This document shows, in pieces, positions 17,960-27,163 of a stretch of 64,000 nt of DNA (position 1 is its first letter; each line of letters opens with the position of its first letter). Made by a program: the position numbers and the translations under genes. The stretch comes from JAVVHE01 sp032249695. GTDB taxonomy: Bacteria > Pseudomonadota > Alphaproteobacteria > Sphingomonadales > Sphingomonadaceae. The DNA is taken from the NCBI GenBank assembly GCA_032249695.1, contig JAVVHE010000016.1, positions 1 to 64,000 on the forward strand. Reading direction: 5' to 3'. A model generated the notes under the pieces. It was not told the DNA's origin. It saw only the letters and a list, made by a program, of their open reading frames with translations, and did no database searches.

Positions 17960-19048
17960 TTGTTGCGCCCGAGTTTCACTGTCCGCTTGTTTGCCGTCAC
18001 GGCGCTGGCGCTGGCGATCGTTGCGCTGTGGTGGCTGCGCGAGGCGTGGCTGATGCTGTTCGGCGCAGTGCTGATCGCCGCCTTGTTCAATCGGCTGAGC
18101 CGCATGTTCCAGAAGCGGCTGGGGCTGCGGCCGGGCCTGGCGCTGTCCGTCGCCCTGCTGCTGGTGCTGGCGGTGCTGGGCGCGACCTTCTTCCTGTTCG
18201 GGCGCGAGGTGGTGAACCAGTTCGGTCAGCTGCAGGCGCTGCTTCCCGCCGCGTGGGAGCGGGCGCAAGCGTGGGCGCTGTCCACCGGCTTTTTCCCCGA
18301 CCTGACCGCGCAGCTGAAGGCCGCGATTCCCAGCCCGTCGCAGGTGCTGAACGTGCTGCAGGGCGTCGCGGGCGGCATCGCTGGCGCGCTGTCGACCATC
18401 GGCCTGTCGATCGTCGGCGGCATCTACCTCGCTGCCGACCCGGAAGCGCACATGCGCGGCTTTCTGGTGCTGTGGCCGCGCGAGCGGCGGCCCTATATCG
18501 AGGAGACGCTGCGTGCGCTGGGTCGCGCGCTCGGCGGATGGCTGACCGCGCAGTTCGCGGCGATGCTGATCATCGGCGCGCTGGTGACGATCGGCCTGCG
18601 CATCATCGGCAGCCCGTCGTGGCTGGCGCTGGGGCTGATCGCGGGGATTACGCAGTTCATCCCCCTCTTGGGGCCGATCCTCGCAGCGGTGCCGGCGCTG
18701 CTCGTCGGTGTGGTCGAAGGGCCGCACATGCTGTTGCTGACGGCAATCGTGTTCGTGGTGGTGCAGCAGCTGGAGGGCAATTTCATCACGCCCATCGTGC
18801 AGAAGGAGGTTGCAGCGCTGCCGCCCAGCCTTTCGATCTTCACGCTGGTGATCTTCGGGCTGATGTTCGGCGTGGGCGGGGTGATCCTCGCGGTGCCGCT
18901 CACCGTTGTCCTTTACACGCTGGTGCTGAAATGCTGGGTCCGCGACCGGCTGGGCGAGGACGTGTCGCTTCCGGGTGAGCCGCGCGGCACGCATCGCGGC
19001 CGCAGCTCGCCCGAGGCTGCGGCGCTAGAGCGGCAGCAGAAGCGCTAA
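17960..19048 (+). CDS. AI-2E family transporter (PerM-like)
   Basis: Polytopic inner membrane protein of 362 residues with about eight transmembrane helices. These include an N-terminal pair, a long periplasmic helical stretch (about 75-150), and the family-conserved ITQFIPLLGPILAAVPALLVG near 230. VQQLEGNFITPIVQKE (the QxxEGNxxxPxV signature) follows near 270. Members are proposed to export signals or act as sodium/proton antiporters; the function here is unproven. The start is TTG 17960 with AGGAAAGG 6 bases upstream. The Arg/Pro-rich C-terminal tail is cytoplasmic. Confidence 0.9.
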   Translation: MLRPSFTVRLFAVTALALAIVALWWLREAWLMLFGAVLIAALFNRLSRMFQKRLGLRPGLALSVALLLVLAVLGATFFLFGREVVNQFGQLQALLPAAWERAQAWALSTGFFPDLTAQLKAAIPSPSQVLNVLQGVAGGIAGALSTIGLSIVGGIYLAADPEAHMRGFLVLWPRERRPYIEETLRALGRALGGWLTAQFAAMLIIGALVTIGLRIIGSPSWLALGLIAGITQFIPLLGPILAAVPALLVGVVEGPHMLLLTAIVFVVVQQLEGNFITPIVQKEVAALPPSLSIFTLVIFGLMFGVGGVILAVPLTVVLYTLVLKCWVRDRLGEDVSLPGEPRGTHRGRSSPEAAALERQQKR

Positions 19049-19090
19049 CTTGCGTTCGGGGCGCGGGTGCAGGCATCGGCTTTGGCGACC

Positions 19091-20107
19091 ATGAACCTCG
19101 CCCGCTATCCGCGCCGCCGCTATATGGGCGGCCCCACGCCCATCGAAGCCATGCCCCGCCTGTCCGCCGCGCTTGGGGTCGAGTGCTGGATCAAGCGCGA
19201 TGACCTCAACCCGCTCGCGGGCGGCGGCAACAAGACGCGCAAGCTGGAGTTCCTCGTTGCCGACGCGCTGGCGGAAGGGGCGGACACGCTCATCACCACC
19301 GGCGCGCCGCAATCGAACCACGCGCGGCTGACCGCGGCTGCGGCCGCGAAGGAGGGCCTGGCCTGCCGCCTGCTGATCGAGGAGCGCGTCCCCGGCAGCT
19401 TCAAGGCGGACGCGACCGGCAACAATCTGATGTTCGATCTGCTGGGCGTTGAGCGGCTCTGCGTCGTCCCGGCAGGCACCGACCTGCAGGCGGGCATGGC
19501 GGCGATGGCCGAGGCCGCGCGCGCCGAGGGCCGCAAGCCCTATGTCATCGCGGGCGGCGGCAGCACGCCGCTCGGTGCGCTAGGCTATGTCGCCTGCGCG
19601 CAGGAACTGATGGCGCAGAGCTTCGAGATGGGCGTGGCGTTCGATCGAGTCGTCGTCGCGAGCGGTTCGGGCGGCACCCACGCAGGGCTGCTCGCGGGCC
19701 TGACGGCGCTGAACGCCGGGCTGGCGGTGACGGGCATCAACGTCCGCCGTCCGCGCGCCGAGCAGGAGGGCAACATCTTCCGCGAAGCCACCGGCACGGC
19801 GCAGCTGCTCAGCGTTACGCCCCCGCCGCGCGAGGCGGTGGTGTGTCTCGACGAGTGGGTCGGCCCCGGCTACTCGCTGCCCACGCCAGAGATGGCCGAT
19901 GCGGTGCGGATGGCTGCAGCGTACGAGAACATCCTGCTCGATCCCGTCTACACCGGCAAGGCGATGGCCGGGCTGATCGGGCTCGCGCGGCGCGGCGAGC
20001 TGAAGGGCGAGCGCGTCCTGTTCCTGCACACGGGCGGCGCACCAGCTCTCCACGTCTATGCCGACGTGCTGGCGCGGGGCATAGCCACGGAGCACGCGCC
20101 CGCCTAA
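19091..20107 (+). CDS. D-cysteine desulfhydrase, PLP-dependent
   Basis: Fold-type II PLP enzyme of 338 residues of the ACC deaminase/D-cysteine desulfhydrase family. It degrades D-cysteine (or related amino acids) to pyruvate, ammonia and sulfide. Key features are WIKRDDLNPLAGGGNKTRKLEF with the PLP lysine at 48, TTGAPQSNHAR for substrate carboxylate binding, and SGSGGTHAGLLAG for the phosphate loop. ATG 19091 is chosen over an earlier in-frame start at 19067 because it begins at the conserved NLARYPRRRYMGGPTPIE. ACC deaminase activity cannot be excluded from sequence alone. Confidence 0.88.
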   Translation: MNLARYPRRRYMGGPTPIEAMPRLSAALGVECWIKRDDLNPLAGGGNKTRKLEFLVADALAEGADTLITTGAPQSNHARLTAAAAAKEGLACRLLIEERVPGSFKADATGNNLMFDLLGVERLCVVPAGTDLQAGMAAMAEAARAEGRKPYVIAGGGSTPLGALGYVACAQELMAQSFEMGVAFDRVVVASGSGGTHAGLLAGLTALNAGLAVTGINVRRPRAEQEGNIFREATGTAQLLSVTPPPREAVVCLDEWVGPGYSLPTPEMADAVRMAAAYENILLDPVYTGKAMAGLIGLARRGELKGERVLFLHTGGAPALHVYADVLARGIATEHAPA

Positions 20108-20113
20108 GACCCC

Positions 20114-20218
20114 CGTCATCCCGGGTCTGATCCGAGTCCCGCTTGCTGCTGCCCGGCGGGCGGCAGGGCGCGATGCGCCGCAGGCCAGCGGGATCCCGGC
20201 CCGGGCGCCGGGATGACG
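20114..20218. repeat. Dispersed inverted-repeat element, about 105 bp
   Basis: The segment starts CGTCATCCCGG and ends CCGGGATGACG, an 11-bp perfect terminal inverted repeat. Further complementarity lies inside (TCCCGCT near the left, AGCGGGA near the right), so the whole would fold into a long hairpin. Elements with this GTCATCCCGG...CCGGGATGAC form are common between genes in sphingomonads and look like miniature mobile or RNA-structure repeats. It fills almost all the gap between the desulfhydrase gene and fpr and might end or stabilise the upstream transcript. Confidence 0.65.
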
Positions 20219-20245
20219 CCAACGGAAAGACCACGGCTTCCAACG

Positions 20246-21073
20246 ATGACCACGACGACCGACCTGACCGACCACGCCGCCATTGCCGCGCTCGCCGAAA
20301 TGAAGGGCCTGTTCGCGGTGCGCGTCACCTACGTGCACCACTGGACCGATACGCTGTTCACCTTCCGCGTCGAGCGGCCGTCGTCCTTCCGCTTCCGCTC
20401 GGGCGAGTTCGTGATGATCGGCCTGCCCGGCGAGGGCGGCAAGCCCGTCCTGCGCGCCTATTCGATCGCGAGCCCTAGCTGGGAGGAGCATCTCGAGTTC
20501 TTCTCGATCAAGGTGCAGGGCGGCGCGCTCACTGGGCGGCTGCAGCACCTCCAGCCCGGCGACACCATCCTTCTGGGCCGCAAGCCGACGGGAACTCTCG
20601 TCATCGACTCGCTGCTGCCCGGCGGCACGCTGTGCATGGTCGGCACCGGCACCGGCCTTGCGCCCTTCCTGTCGGTGCTGCGCGACCCTGACACGCACGA
20701 GAAGTTCGAGCGCATCGTCGTCACCCACACGGTGCGGCAGGTCGAGGAGCTTGCCTACCGCCAGCTGCTGGAGAACGACATCCAGCATGACGAAATCTTC
20801 GGCGAGGCGCTGCGCGACCGGTTCCATTACTACCCGACCGTGACGCGGGGCCAATTCCGCAAGCAGGGCCGCATCACCGACCTGATCGCCAGCGGCGAGT
20901 TCCGGCGCGATCTCGGCATCGACCAGGAAGATCCGTTGAGCTTCCGCTTCATGCTGTGCGGCAGCCTTGGCTTCAACAAGGACATGGCAGCGATCCTGGA
21001 AGACGCCGGGCTCCACGAAGGCACGCACGCCGTGCCCGACCGCTACGTGATGGAACGCGCGTTCGTCGGCTGA
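20246..21073 (+). CDS. fpr: Ferredoxin/flavodoxin-NADP+ reductase
   Basis: FAD-dependent reductase of 275 residues exchanging electrons between NADPH and ferredoxin or flavodoxin. The FAD-binding RAYSIASPSWEEHLEFF block (R-x-Y-S motif) is near 72-88. The NADP-binding GTGTGLAPFLSVLRDP is near 137, and CGSLGFNKDM with the C-terminal VPDRYVMERAFVG matches the bacterial subclass I FNR ending. ATG 20246 is used; an upstream in-frame ATG at 20213 lies in the repeat element and is unlikely. The family often serves oxidative stress response or iron-sulfur and heme pathways. Confidence 0.94.
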   Translation: MTTTTDLTDHAAIAALAEMKGLFAVRVTYVHHWTDTLFTFRVERPSSFRFRSGEFVMIGLPGEGGKPVLRAYSIASPSWEEHLEFFSIKVQGGALTGRLQHLQPGDTILLGRKPTGTLVIDSLLPGGTLCMVGTGTGLAPFLSVLRDPDTHEKFERIVVTHTVRQVEELAYRQLLENDIQHDEIFGEALRDRFHYYPTVTRGQFRKQGRITDLIASGEFRRDLGIDQEDPLSFRFMLCGSLGFNKDMAAILEDAGLHEGTHAVPDRYVMERAFVG

Positions 21074-21162
21074 CGACCGCCGCCACCCGTCGACGTCGCG
21101 CACCAGATCGGCGTGAACGGTCTCCCGTGACTTTCCCGATGCCCGCAACCATAAGCCGTGCG

Positions 21163-21573
21163 ATGCCCCCCGCGCCCAAACCCTCGGTCCGTCTGCTGCG
21201 TGTGGGTGAGGAGATGCGCCATGCGGTCGCCGAGGTGCTGGCGCGCGGCGCGGTCGAGGGGCTGCCGGTCTCGGGCGGGCTCATCAGCGTGACCGAAGTG
21301 CGGCTGACGCCCGACCTCAAGATCGCGACCGTCTTCGTGCGCGCGCTGGGGGTGGAGGACCACCGGCCGCTGATCCGCGCGCTCGCCGGCCAGGCGGGCA
21401 CGGTGCGGCGCGAGATCGCGCGACGCGTCAACCTTCGCTTTACGCCCGAACTGCGCTTTCGCGTGGACGAAAGCTTCGACACCGGCGCCCGGGTCGACGC
21501 GATCCTCAGGCGCCCGGAAGTCGCCCGTGATCTGTCCGGGCCGGGCAGCAGCGAGCCGGGCGAGTCCGCGTAA
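21163..21573 (+). CDS. rbfA: Ribosome-binding factor A
   Basis: Small KH-fold assembly factor for the 30S subunit, needed for 16S rRNA 5'-end maturation and cold growth. From ATG 21163 it is 136 residues. Conserved parts are PSVRLLRVGEEMRHAVAEVL, GLISVTEVRLTPDLKIATVFV, and RRVNLRFTPELRFRVDESFDTGARVDAIL. An ATG at 21139 in the same frame is an equally possible start and neither has a strong ribosome binding site. It is normally found with infB and truB; here it follows fpr and those partners are absent. Confidence 0.93.
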   Translation: MPPAPKPSVRLLRVGEEMRHAVAEVLARGAVEGLPVSGGLISVTEVRLTPDLKIATVFVRALGVEDHRPLIRALAGQAGTVRREIARRVNLRFTPELRFRVDESFDTGARVDAILRRPEVARDLSGPGSSEPGESA

Positions 21574-21796
21574 AGCTCGCAGGGTGACGCGCCACCCCCT
21601 CCCGGCGCGGGGGATGTGACCGGAGCGCAGGGCGTCGGCCGGTGGGGTTGACGATCACGGCCTGCGGCACCCGGCCCCGCCCGGTTCCGGGCAGACCCTG
21701 CCCGCGCTAAAGCCCGCCGATGCGCTCGAAGTTTTGCCGCCCGCCCCAACCGCCGCCGCTGGCCCGCGGCCGCTCCCCGCTGCGGGGACGGGCAGA

Positions 21797-22543
21797 GTGA
21801 CCCCGCCCGAGTTCGGCCCGCAGCCGCTGGCGATCGTGACCGGCGGTGCCCGGCGCATCGGCGCGGCCTTCACCCGCGCTCTGGCCGAGGACGGCTGGCG
21901 CGTGCTGATCCATTATGGATCGAGCCGCGACGAGGCCGAGGCGCTCGCTGCCGAAACCGGGGGCGAGGCGGTCGCAGCCGACCTGTCGGCCCCCGACTGC
22001 GCCGAACGGGTTATGACCGCGGCGGGCAACCGCGCACGGCTGCTGGTGAACAACGCCTCGCGGTTCAGCTATGACGACATGCGCGGCTTCACGGCAGCCG
22101 GTTTCGATGCGCACATCGCCGCCAACCTGCGGGCGCCGGCGCTGCTGACGCAAGCCTTCGCAGCCGCCCTGCCCGACGGCGCGCGCGGGCTGGTCGTCAA
22201 TCTGCTCGACGCGAAACTGCAGGCGCTGAACCCGGATTATCTCACCTATACGCTGTCCAAGGCCGGGCTGGCGTGCCTCACCGAGCTGTCGGCGCGGACG
22301 CTCGCGCCGCGCATCCGCGTGAACGCGATCGCGCCGTCGGTGACGCTGGTCTCGGGCCCGCAGAGCCGCGAGAATTTCGACGCGGTCCACGCCCGGAACG
22401 CGCTGGAGCGCGGCGTCGAGGTGGCCGATCTGGTGGCTGCGCTGCGCTATCTCGTCGCGGCTCCTGCGCTCACCGCGCAGACGCTGACGGTCGACGGCGG
22501 CTTCCGTCTGATGGGCTTCGCGCGCGACGTCGCCTATCTGTGA
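21797..22543 (+). CDS. SDR-family reductase, FolM/pteridine reductase-like
   Basis: Short-chain dehydrogenase of 248 residues from GTG 21797, chosen because it directly precedes the Rossmann strand. The cofactor loop is TGGARRIG, where the Arg pair suggests NADPH. NNASRFSYDD follows and the catalytic YTLSK is near residue 152. The ARRIG loop, LLDAKLQALNPDYLTYTLSK and C-terminal QTLTVDGGFRL closely fit dihydromonapterin/pteridine reductases (FolM), which reduce pterins to tetrahydropterins. It may be co-transcribed with gltB, 82 bp downstream, though no functional link is apparent. Confidence 0.82.
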   Translation: MTPPEFGPQPLAIVTGGARRIGAAFTRALAEDGWRVLIHYGSSRDEAEALAAETGGEAVAADLSAPDCAERVMTAAGNRARLLVNNASRFSYDDMRGFTAAGFDAHIAANLRAPALLTQAFAAALPDGARGLVVNLLDAKLQALNPDYLTYTLSKAGLACLTELSARTLAPRIRVNAIAPSVTLVSGPQSRENFDAVHARNALERGVEVADLVAALRYLVAAPALTAQTLTVDGGFRLMGFARDVAYL

Positions 22544-22625
22544 AGCCCGGGTCGCCTGCCGGATAGACGGCCGACCGCGGAAGTGATTTGCGTGGGTGCC
22601 AGCGAACCGGCAGGTTGTCCGGCCG

Positions 22626-25600
22626 ATGACGATGCCAGCCCCGCTCTATGACCCTGCCGACGAGCATGACTCCTGTGGCGTCGGGCTGATCGCCGAGACG
22701 TCTGGGCAGCCGACGCGGCGGGCGGTGGCGCACGCGATCACCGCGCTCAAGAACTTGTGGCACCGCGGCGCGGTCGATGCCGACGGGCTGACGGGCGACG
22801 GCGCGGGCGTGATGCTGGAGCTGCCGGTTCGGTTTTTCCACGATCATATTGCGGGGACCGCGCACCGCCCCGGCAGCGAATTGCTGGGCGTGGGCCAGAT
22901 GTTCCTGCCAAGGACCAGCCTTGCCGACCAGGAAGCCTGCCGCACGATCATCGAGTCCGCGGTGATCGGCTTCGGTTACCGGGTCTACGGCTGGCGGCAG
23001 GTCCCGGTCGATACCAGCGTCATCGGAGCGAAGGCGGCGGCGACGCGGCCCGAGATCGAGCAGATCATGATCGCGGGGCCCGAGGACGGCGGGGCCGCCG
23101 CGCGCGACGCCTTCGAACGCGACCTGTATCTCATTCGGCGGCGCATCGAGCGCCAGGCGATCGCGGCGCAGATTCCGGGCTTCTACGTATGTTCGCTGAG
23201 CTGCCGGACGATCATCTACAAGGGCCTGTTTCTGGCGCAATCGATCGACCGGTTCTACCCGGACCTGGCCGACGAGCAGTTCGTCTCGCGATTCGCGATC
23301 TATCACCAGCGCTACAGCACCAACACGTTCCCGCAGTGGTGGCTGGCGCAGCCATTCCGCTGCATCGCGCATAATGGCGAGATCAACACGCTGCGCGGCA
23401 ACCGCAACTGGATGCGCAGCCACGAAATCCGGATGGCCAGCCTCGCGTTCGGCGCCGCGAAGGAGGATGTGAAGCCCGTCATCCCGGCGGGCGCCAGCGA
23501 CACCGGCGCGCTCGATGCGGTGTTTGAGCTGCTGGTCCGGGCGGGTCGCGACGCGCCGACAGCCAAGCTGATGCTGGTGCCCGAAGCCTTCGGGCCCGAA
23601 CTGCCGCCCGCCCACGCGGCGATGTATGCGTATTTTTCCAGCCTGATGGAGCCATGGGACGGCCCGGCCGCGCTCGCGATGACCGACGGCCGCTTCGCGA
23701 TCGTCGGCGCGGACCGCAACGCACTGCGCCCGATGCGCTGGGCGCTGACGCGCGACGGGCTGTTCGTCAGCGGCAGCGAGGCGGGGATCGTTCCGCTCGA
23801 CGAGGCCGAGCTGACCGCGAAGGGCCGCCTTGGGCCGGGCGAGATGGCGGGCGTCGACCTCGACGCGGGCACGGTGCTCTGCGACGAGGCGCTGAAGGAT
23901 CGCATCGCCGCGCAGGCCGACTATGCGGCTCTGGTCGCCCCGGTGCGGGGGCTGGCCGACATCGCGCCGCCTGCGCCCGAGCCCGGCCCGCGCCTCTCAG
24001 CGCCCGATCTGACGCGCCAGCTGATCGCCGCCGGGCGCAGTCATGAGGACCTCGAGCTGATTTTGAGGCCGATGGTCGAGGACGCGAAGGAAGCCGTCGG
24101 ATCGATGGGCGACGACACGCCGCTCGCGGTCATCAGCAACCGGCCGCGCTGTCTGTCCAGCTTCTTCCGGCAGAATTTCGCGCAGGTGACCAACCCGCCG
24201 ATCGACAGTCTGCGCGAGGGGCGGACGATGACGCTCCGCACGCGCTTCGGCAACTTCCGTAACCTTCTCGACCCGCCACGCCCTCTCGACGGCGTCCTGG
24301 TGCTCGACAGCCCGGTCATCACCAACCGCGAGTGGGACGCGCTGATCGGCCATTTCGGCGTCAAGGTGGGGCGGATCGATTGCACCTTTCCCGCGGGCGG
24401 CGGCCCCGCCGGGCTGCGGGCTGCGATCGAACGCGCGCGCGCCGAGGCCGAAGCCCACGTCCGCGCCGGCCGCACCGAGCTGTTCCTGAGCGACGAGGGC
24501 GCGGGGCCGGAGCGGGTCGCGGTGCCGATGATCCTCGCCGCAGCCGGGGTGCACAGCCACCTGGTGAGCGCGGGCCTGCGAACCTATGCCAGCCTCAACG
24601 TGCGTGCGGCACAAGCGCTCGATACGCATTATGTCGCGGTGCTGATCGGGGTCGGATCGACAACGGTCAACGCCTGGCTGACGCAGGAGGCGATCGTCGA
24701 CGCCCACGCTCGCGGGCTGTATGGCGGGCTCGGCCTAGACGAGGCGGTCGCGCGCTACCGCCAGGCGGTGTCGGACGGGCTGCTGAAGGTCCTCGCCAAG
24801 ATGGGGATCAGCGTGATCTCGTCCTATCGCGGCGGCTATAATTTCGAGGCGGTGGGCCTCAGCCGCGCGATCCTGGCTGATCTGATGCCCGGCCTGCCCG
24901 GCCGCATCTCGGGCGAGGGCTACACGTCGATCCACCTGAACTGCCAGCTGCGCCACCGCGCGGCGTTCGGCGAAGGGCGGCCGCGGCTCGCGATCGGCGG
25001 GCTCTACAAGGAACGCGCCGATGGCGAGGCGCACGGCTGGGGCGGTGAGGAAATCCACGTGCTGCAATCGGCGGTCGCTGCGGGCAGCTACCAGGGCTAT
25101 CTGACCTACAGCCGCATGGTCGCAGCCAAGCCGCCGATCGCGCTGCGCGATCTGCTGGCGTTCACCGAAACGCGGCCGCCGGTGCCGATCGAGGAAGTCG
25201 AGAGCGTCAATGCGATCCGCCGCCGGTTCGTCACTCCGGGCATGAGCCTCGGCGCGCTCAGTCCCGAGGCGCACGAGACGCTCGCCATCGCGATGAACCG
25301 CATCAGCGCCCGAGCGGTGAGCGGCGAAGGCGGCGAGGATGCGGCCCGCTTCACGCCGCGGTTGAACGGCGACAATGCGAACAGCACCACCAAGCAGATC
25401 GCCAGCGGCCGCTTCGGCGTGACGGCCGAATATCTGAACGCCTGCGACGAGATCGAGATCAAAGTCGCGCAAGGCGCCAAGCCCGGCGAGGGCGGCCAGC
25501 TGCCCGGCTTCAAGGTGACCGAGCTCATCGCCAAGCTCCGCCACGCCACGCCGGGCGTCAGCCTGATCAGCCCGCCACCGCACCACGACATCTATTCGAT

Positions 25601-27113
25601 CGAGGACCTCGCCCAACTGATCTACGACCTGAAGCAGGTGAACCCCGATGCGCGCGTGTGCGTGAAGCTGGTGAGTTCGGCTGGCATCGGCACCATCGCG
25701 GCGGGGGTCGCCAAGGCGCACGCCGATGTGATCCTCGTCAGCGGCCATGTCGGCGGCACCGGCGCATCCCCGCAGACCAGCATCAAATACGCTGGCAGCC
25801 CCTGGGAGATGGGGCTGGCCGAAGCGAACCAGGTGCTGACGCTGAACGGACTTCGGCATCGCGTGAAGCTGCGCGCCGACGGCGGCCTGAAAACCGGGCG
25901 CGACATCGTGATCGCCGCGATCCTCGGCGCCGAGGAGTTCGGGATCGGCACGCTCAGCCTCGTTGCGATGGGCTGTATCATGGTCAGGCAGTGCCATTCG
26001 AACACCTGCCCGGTCGGCGTCTGCACGCAGGACGAGGCGCTACGGGCAAAGTTCGGCGGCAGCCCCGAAAAGGTTATCAACCTGATGACCTTCATCGCCG
26101 AGGAAACACGCGAAATCCTCGCCAGGCTGGGCTACCGCAGCCTAGACGAGGTGATCGGGCGCACCGACCTTTTGACGCAGACCAGCCGCGGCCATGAATA
26201 TCTGGACGACCTGGACCTGAACCCCCTGCTCGCCAAGGTCGACGCACCCGATGCGCAACGCCGCTTCAGCCTCAACGCCTGGCGCAACCCGGTGCCCGAT
26301 ACGCTTGACGCCGAGATCGTCGCCGACTCCGCGCGGCTGTTCGAGCGCGGCGAGCGGGTGCAGCTGGCCTACAATATCCGCAACACGCATCGAGCCGTGG
26401 GCGCGCGCACGTCGTCGGCGATCGTGCGCCGCTTCGGGCCGGACGGGCTAGCGCCGGGTCACCTGCACCTCCGCCTGCGAGGAAGCGCGGGACAGTCGCT
26501 TGGAGCGTTCGGCGCCAGGGGCCTCACGATCGAGCTGTTCGGCGAGGCGAACGACTATGTCGGCAAGGGCCTCAGCGGCGCGACGATCATCGTGCGGCCG
26601 ATGATTTCCAGTCCGCTGGTCTCGAACGAGAACACGATCCTCGGCAACACGTGCCTCTACGGAGCCACCTCGGGCGAGTTGTACGCTGCGGGCCAGGCCG
26701 GCGAGCGGTTCGCGGTTCGTAATTCGGGTGCAGTCGCTGTCCTTGAGGGCTGCGGTGCGAATGGCTGCGAGTACATGACCGGCGGCGAGGTCGTCGTGCT
26801 CGGCCCGACGGGCGCCAATTTCGGCGCGGGCATGACGGGCGGCATGGCCTGGGTGCTGGACGTCGATGGCCAGTTCGCGCGGCGGCTGAACCCTGACAGC
26901 GTCGTCGCCATAGGCCTTAGCTCGCGCTGGTGGGAGGAGCGGCTCCACACCCACATCGCAGCCCACGCCGCCGCGACCGGATCAGCCTGGGCGTCGACCA
27001 TCCTCGACGAATGGGAGCTTCGCCGCGGCCAGTTCGTGCAGATCTGCCCGAAGGAAATGCTGGCGCGGCTGGATCACCCGCTCAGCGCAGCCGAGATGCA
27101 GGCGGCGGAATAG
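22626..27113 (+). CDS. gltB: Glutamate synthase (NADPH) large subunit
   Basis: Complete 1495-residue alpha subunit that makes glutamate from glutamine and 2-oxoglutarate. The N-terminal class II glutaminase begins after a short propeptide at Cys17 (HDSCGVGLIAE). The central domain, an FMN-binding synthase barrel (NANSTTKQIASGRFGV, HVGGTGASPQTSIKYAG) and the C-terminal beta-helix GXGXG domain follow. The iron-sulfur cysteines are at 1117, 1123 and 1128 (C-x5-C-x4-C). The electron-supplying small subunit gltD is not adjacent on either side, which is unusual; it must lie elsewhere. Start ATG 22626; a second in-frame ATG lies at 22632. Confidence 0.97.
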   Translation: MTMPAPLYDPADEHDSCGVGLIAETSGQPTRRAVAHAITALKNLWHRGAVDADGLTGDGAGVMLELPVRFFHDHIAGTAHRPGSELLGVGQMFLPRTSLADQEACRTIIESAVIGFGYRVYGWRQVPVDTSVIGAKAAATRPEIEQIMIAGPEDGGAAARDAFERDLYLIRRRIERQAIAAQIPGFYVCSLSCRTIIYKGLFLAQSIDRFYPDLADEQFVSRFAIYHQRYSTNTFPQWWLAQPFRCIAHNGEINTLRGNRNWMRSHEIRMASLAFGAAKEDVKPVIPAGASDTGALDAVFELLVRAGRDAPTAKLMLVPEAFGPELPPAHAAMYAYFSSLMEPWDGPAALAMTDGRFAIVGADRNALRPMRWALTRDGLFVSGSEAGIVPLDEAELTAKGRLGPGEMAGVDLDAGTVLCDEALKDRIAAQADYAALVAPVRGLADIAPPAPEPGPRLSAPDLTRQLIAAGRSHEDLELILRPMVEDAKEAVGSMGDDTPLAVISNRPRCLSSFFRQNFAQVTNPPIDSLREGRTMTLRTRFGNFRNLLDPPRPLDGVLVLDSPVITNREWDALIGHFGVKVGRIDCTFPAGGGPAGLRAAIERARAEAEAHVRAGRTELFLSDEGAGPERVAVPMILAAAGVHSHLVSAGLRTYASLNVRAAQALDTHYVAVLIGVGSTTVNAWLTQEAIVDAHARGLYGGLGLDEAVARYRQAVSDGLLKVLAKMGISVISSYRGGYNFEAVGLSRAILADLMPGLPGRISGEGYTSIHLNCQLRHRAAFGEGRPRLAIGGLYKERADGEAHGWGGEEIHVLQSAVAAGSYQGYLTYSRMVAAKPPIALRDLLAFTETRPPVPIEEVESVNAIRRRFVTPGMSLGALSPEAHETLAIAMNRISARAVSGEGGEDAARFTPRLNGDNANSTTKQIASGRFGVTAEYLNACDEIEIKVAQGAKPGEGGQLPGFKVTELIAKLRHATPGVSLISPPPHHDIYSIEDLAQLIYDLKQVNPDARVCVKLVSSAGIGTIAAGVAKAHADVILVSGHVGGTGASPQTSIKYAGSPWEMGLAEANQVLTLNGLRHRVKLRADGGLKTGRDIVIAAILGAEEFGIGTLSLVAMGCIMVRQCHSNTCPVGVCTQDEALRAKFGGSPEKVINLMTFIAEETREILARLGYRSLDEVIGRTDLLTQTSRGHEYLDDLDLNPLLAKVDAPDAQRRFSLNAWRNPVPDTLDAEIVADSARLFERGERVQLAYNIRNTHRAVGARTSSAIVRRFGPDGLAPGHLHLRLRGSAGQSLGAFGARGLTIELFGEANDYVGKGLSGATIIVRPMISSPLVSNENTILGNTCLYGATSGELYAAGQAGERFAVRNSGAVAVLEGCGANGCEYMTGGEVVVLGPTGANFGAGMTGGMAWVLDVDGQFARRLNPDSVVAIGLSSRWWEERLHTHIAAHAAATGSAWASTILDEWELRRGQFVQICPKEMLARLDHPLSAAEMQAAE

Positions 27114-27163
27114 GCACCGGCCGTGCCGCAGCTCCGGCGGCCGGCCGCGCACGAGGGGTTCGC

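Noticed and set aside
17906..18994. 362-codon minus-strand frame opposite the AI-2E transporter
   Set aside because: Gln/Arg/His-rich shadow of a membrane protein gene; the sense strand shows helices and a good ribosome binding site.
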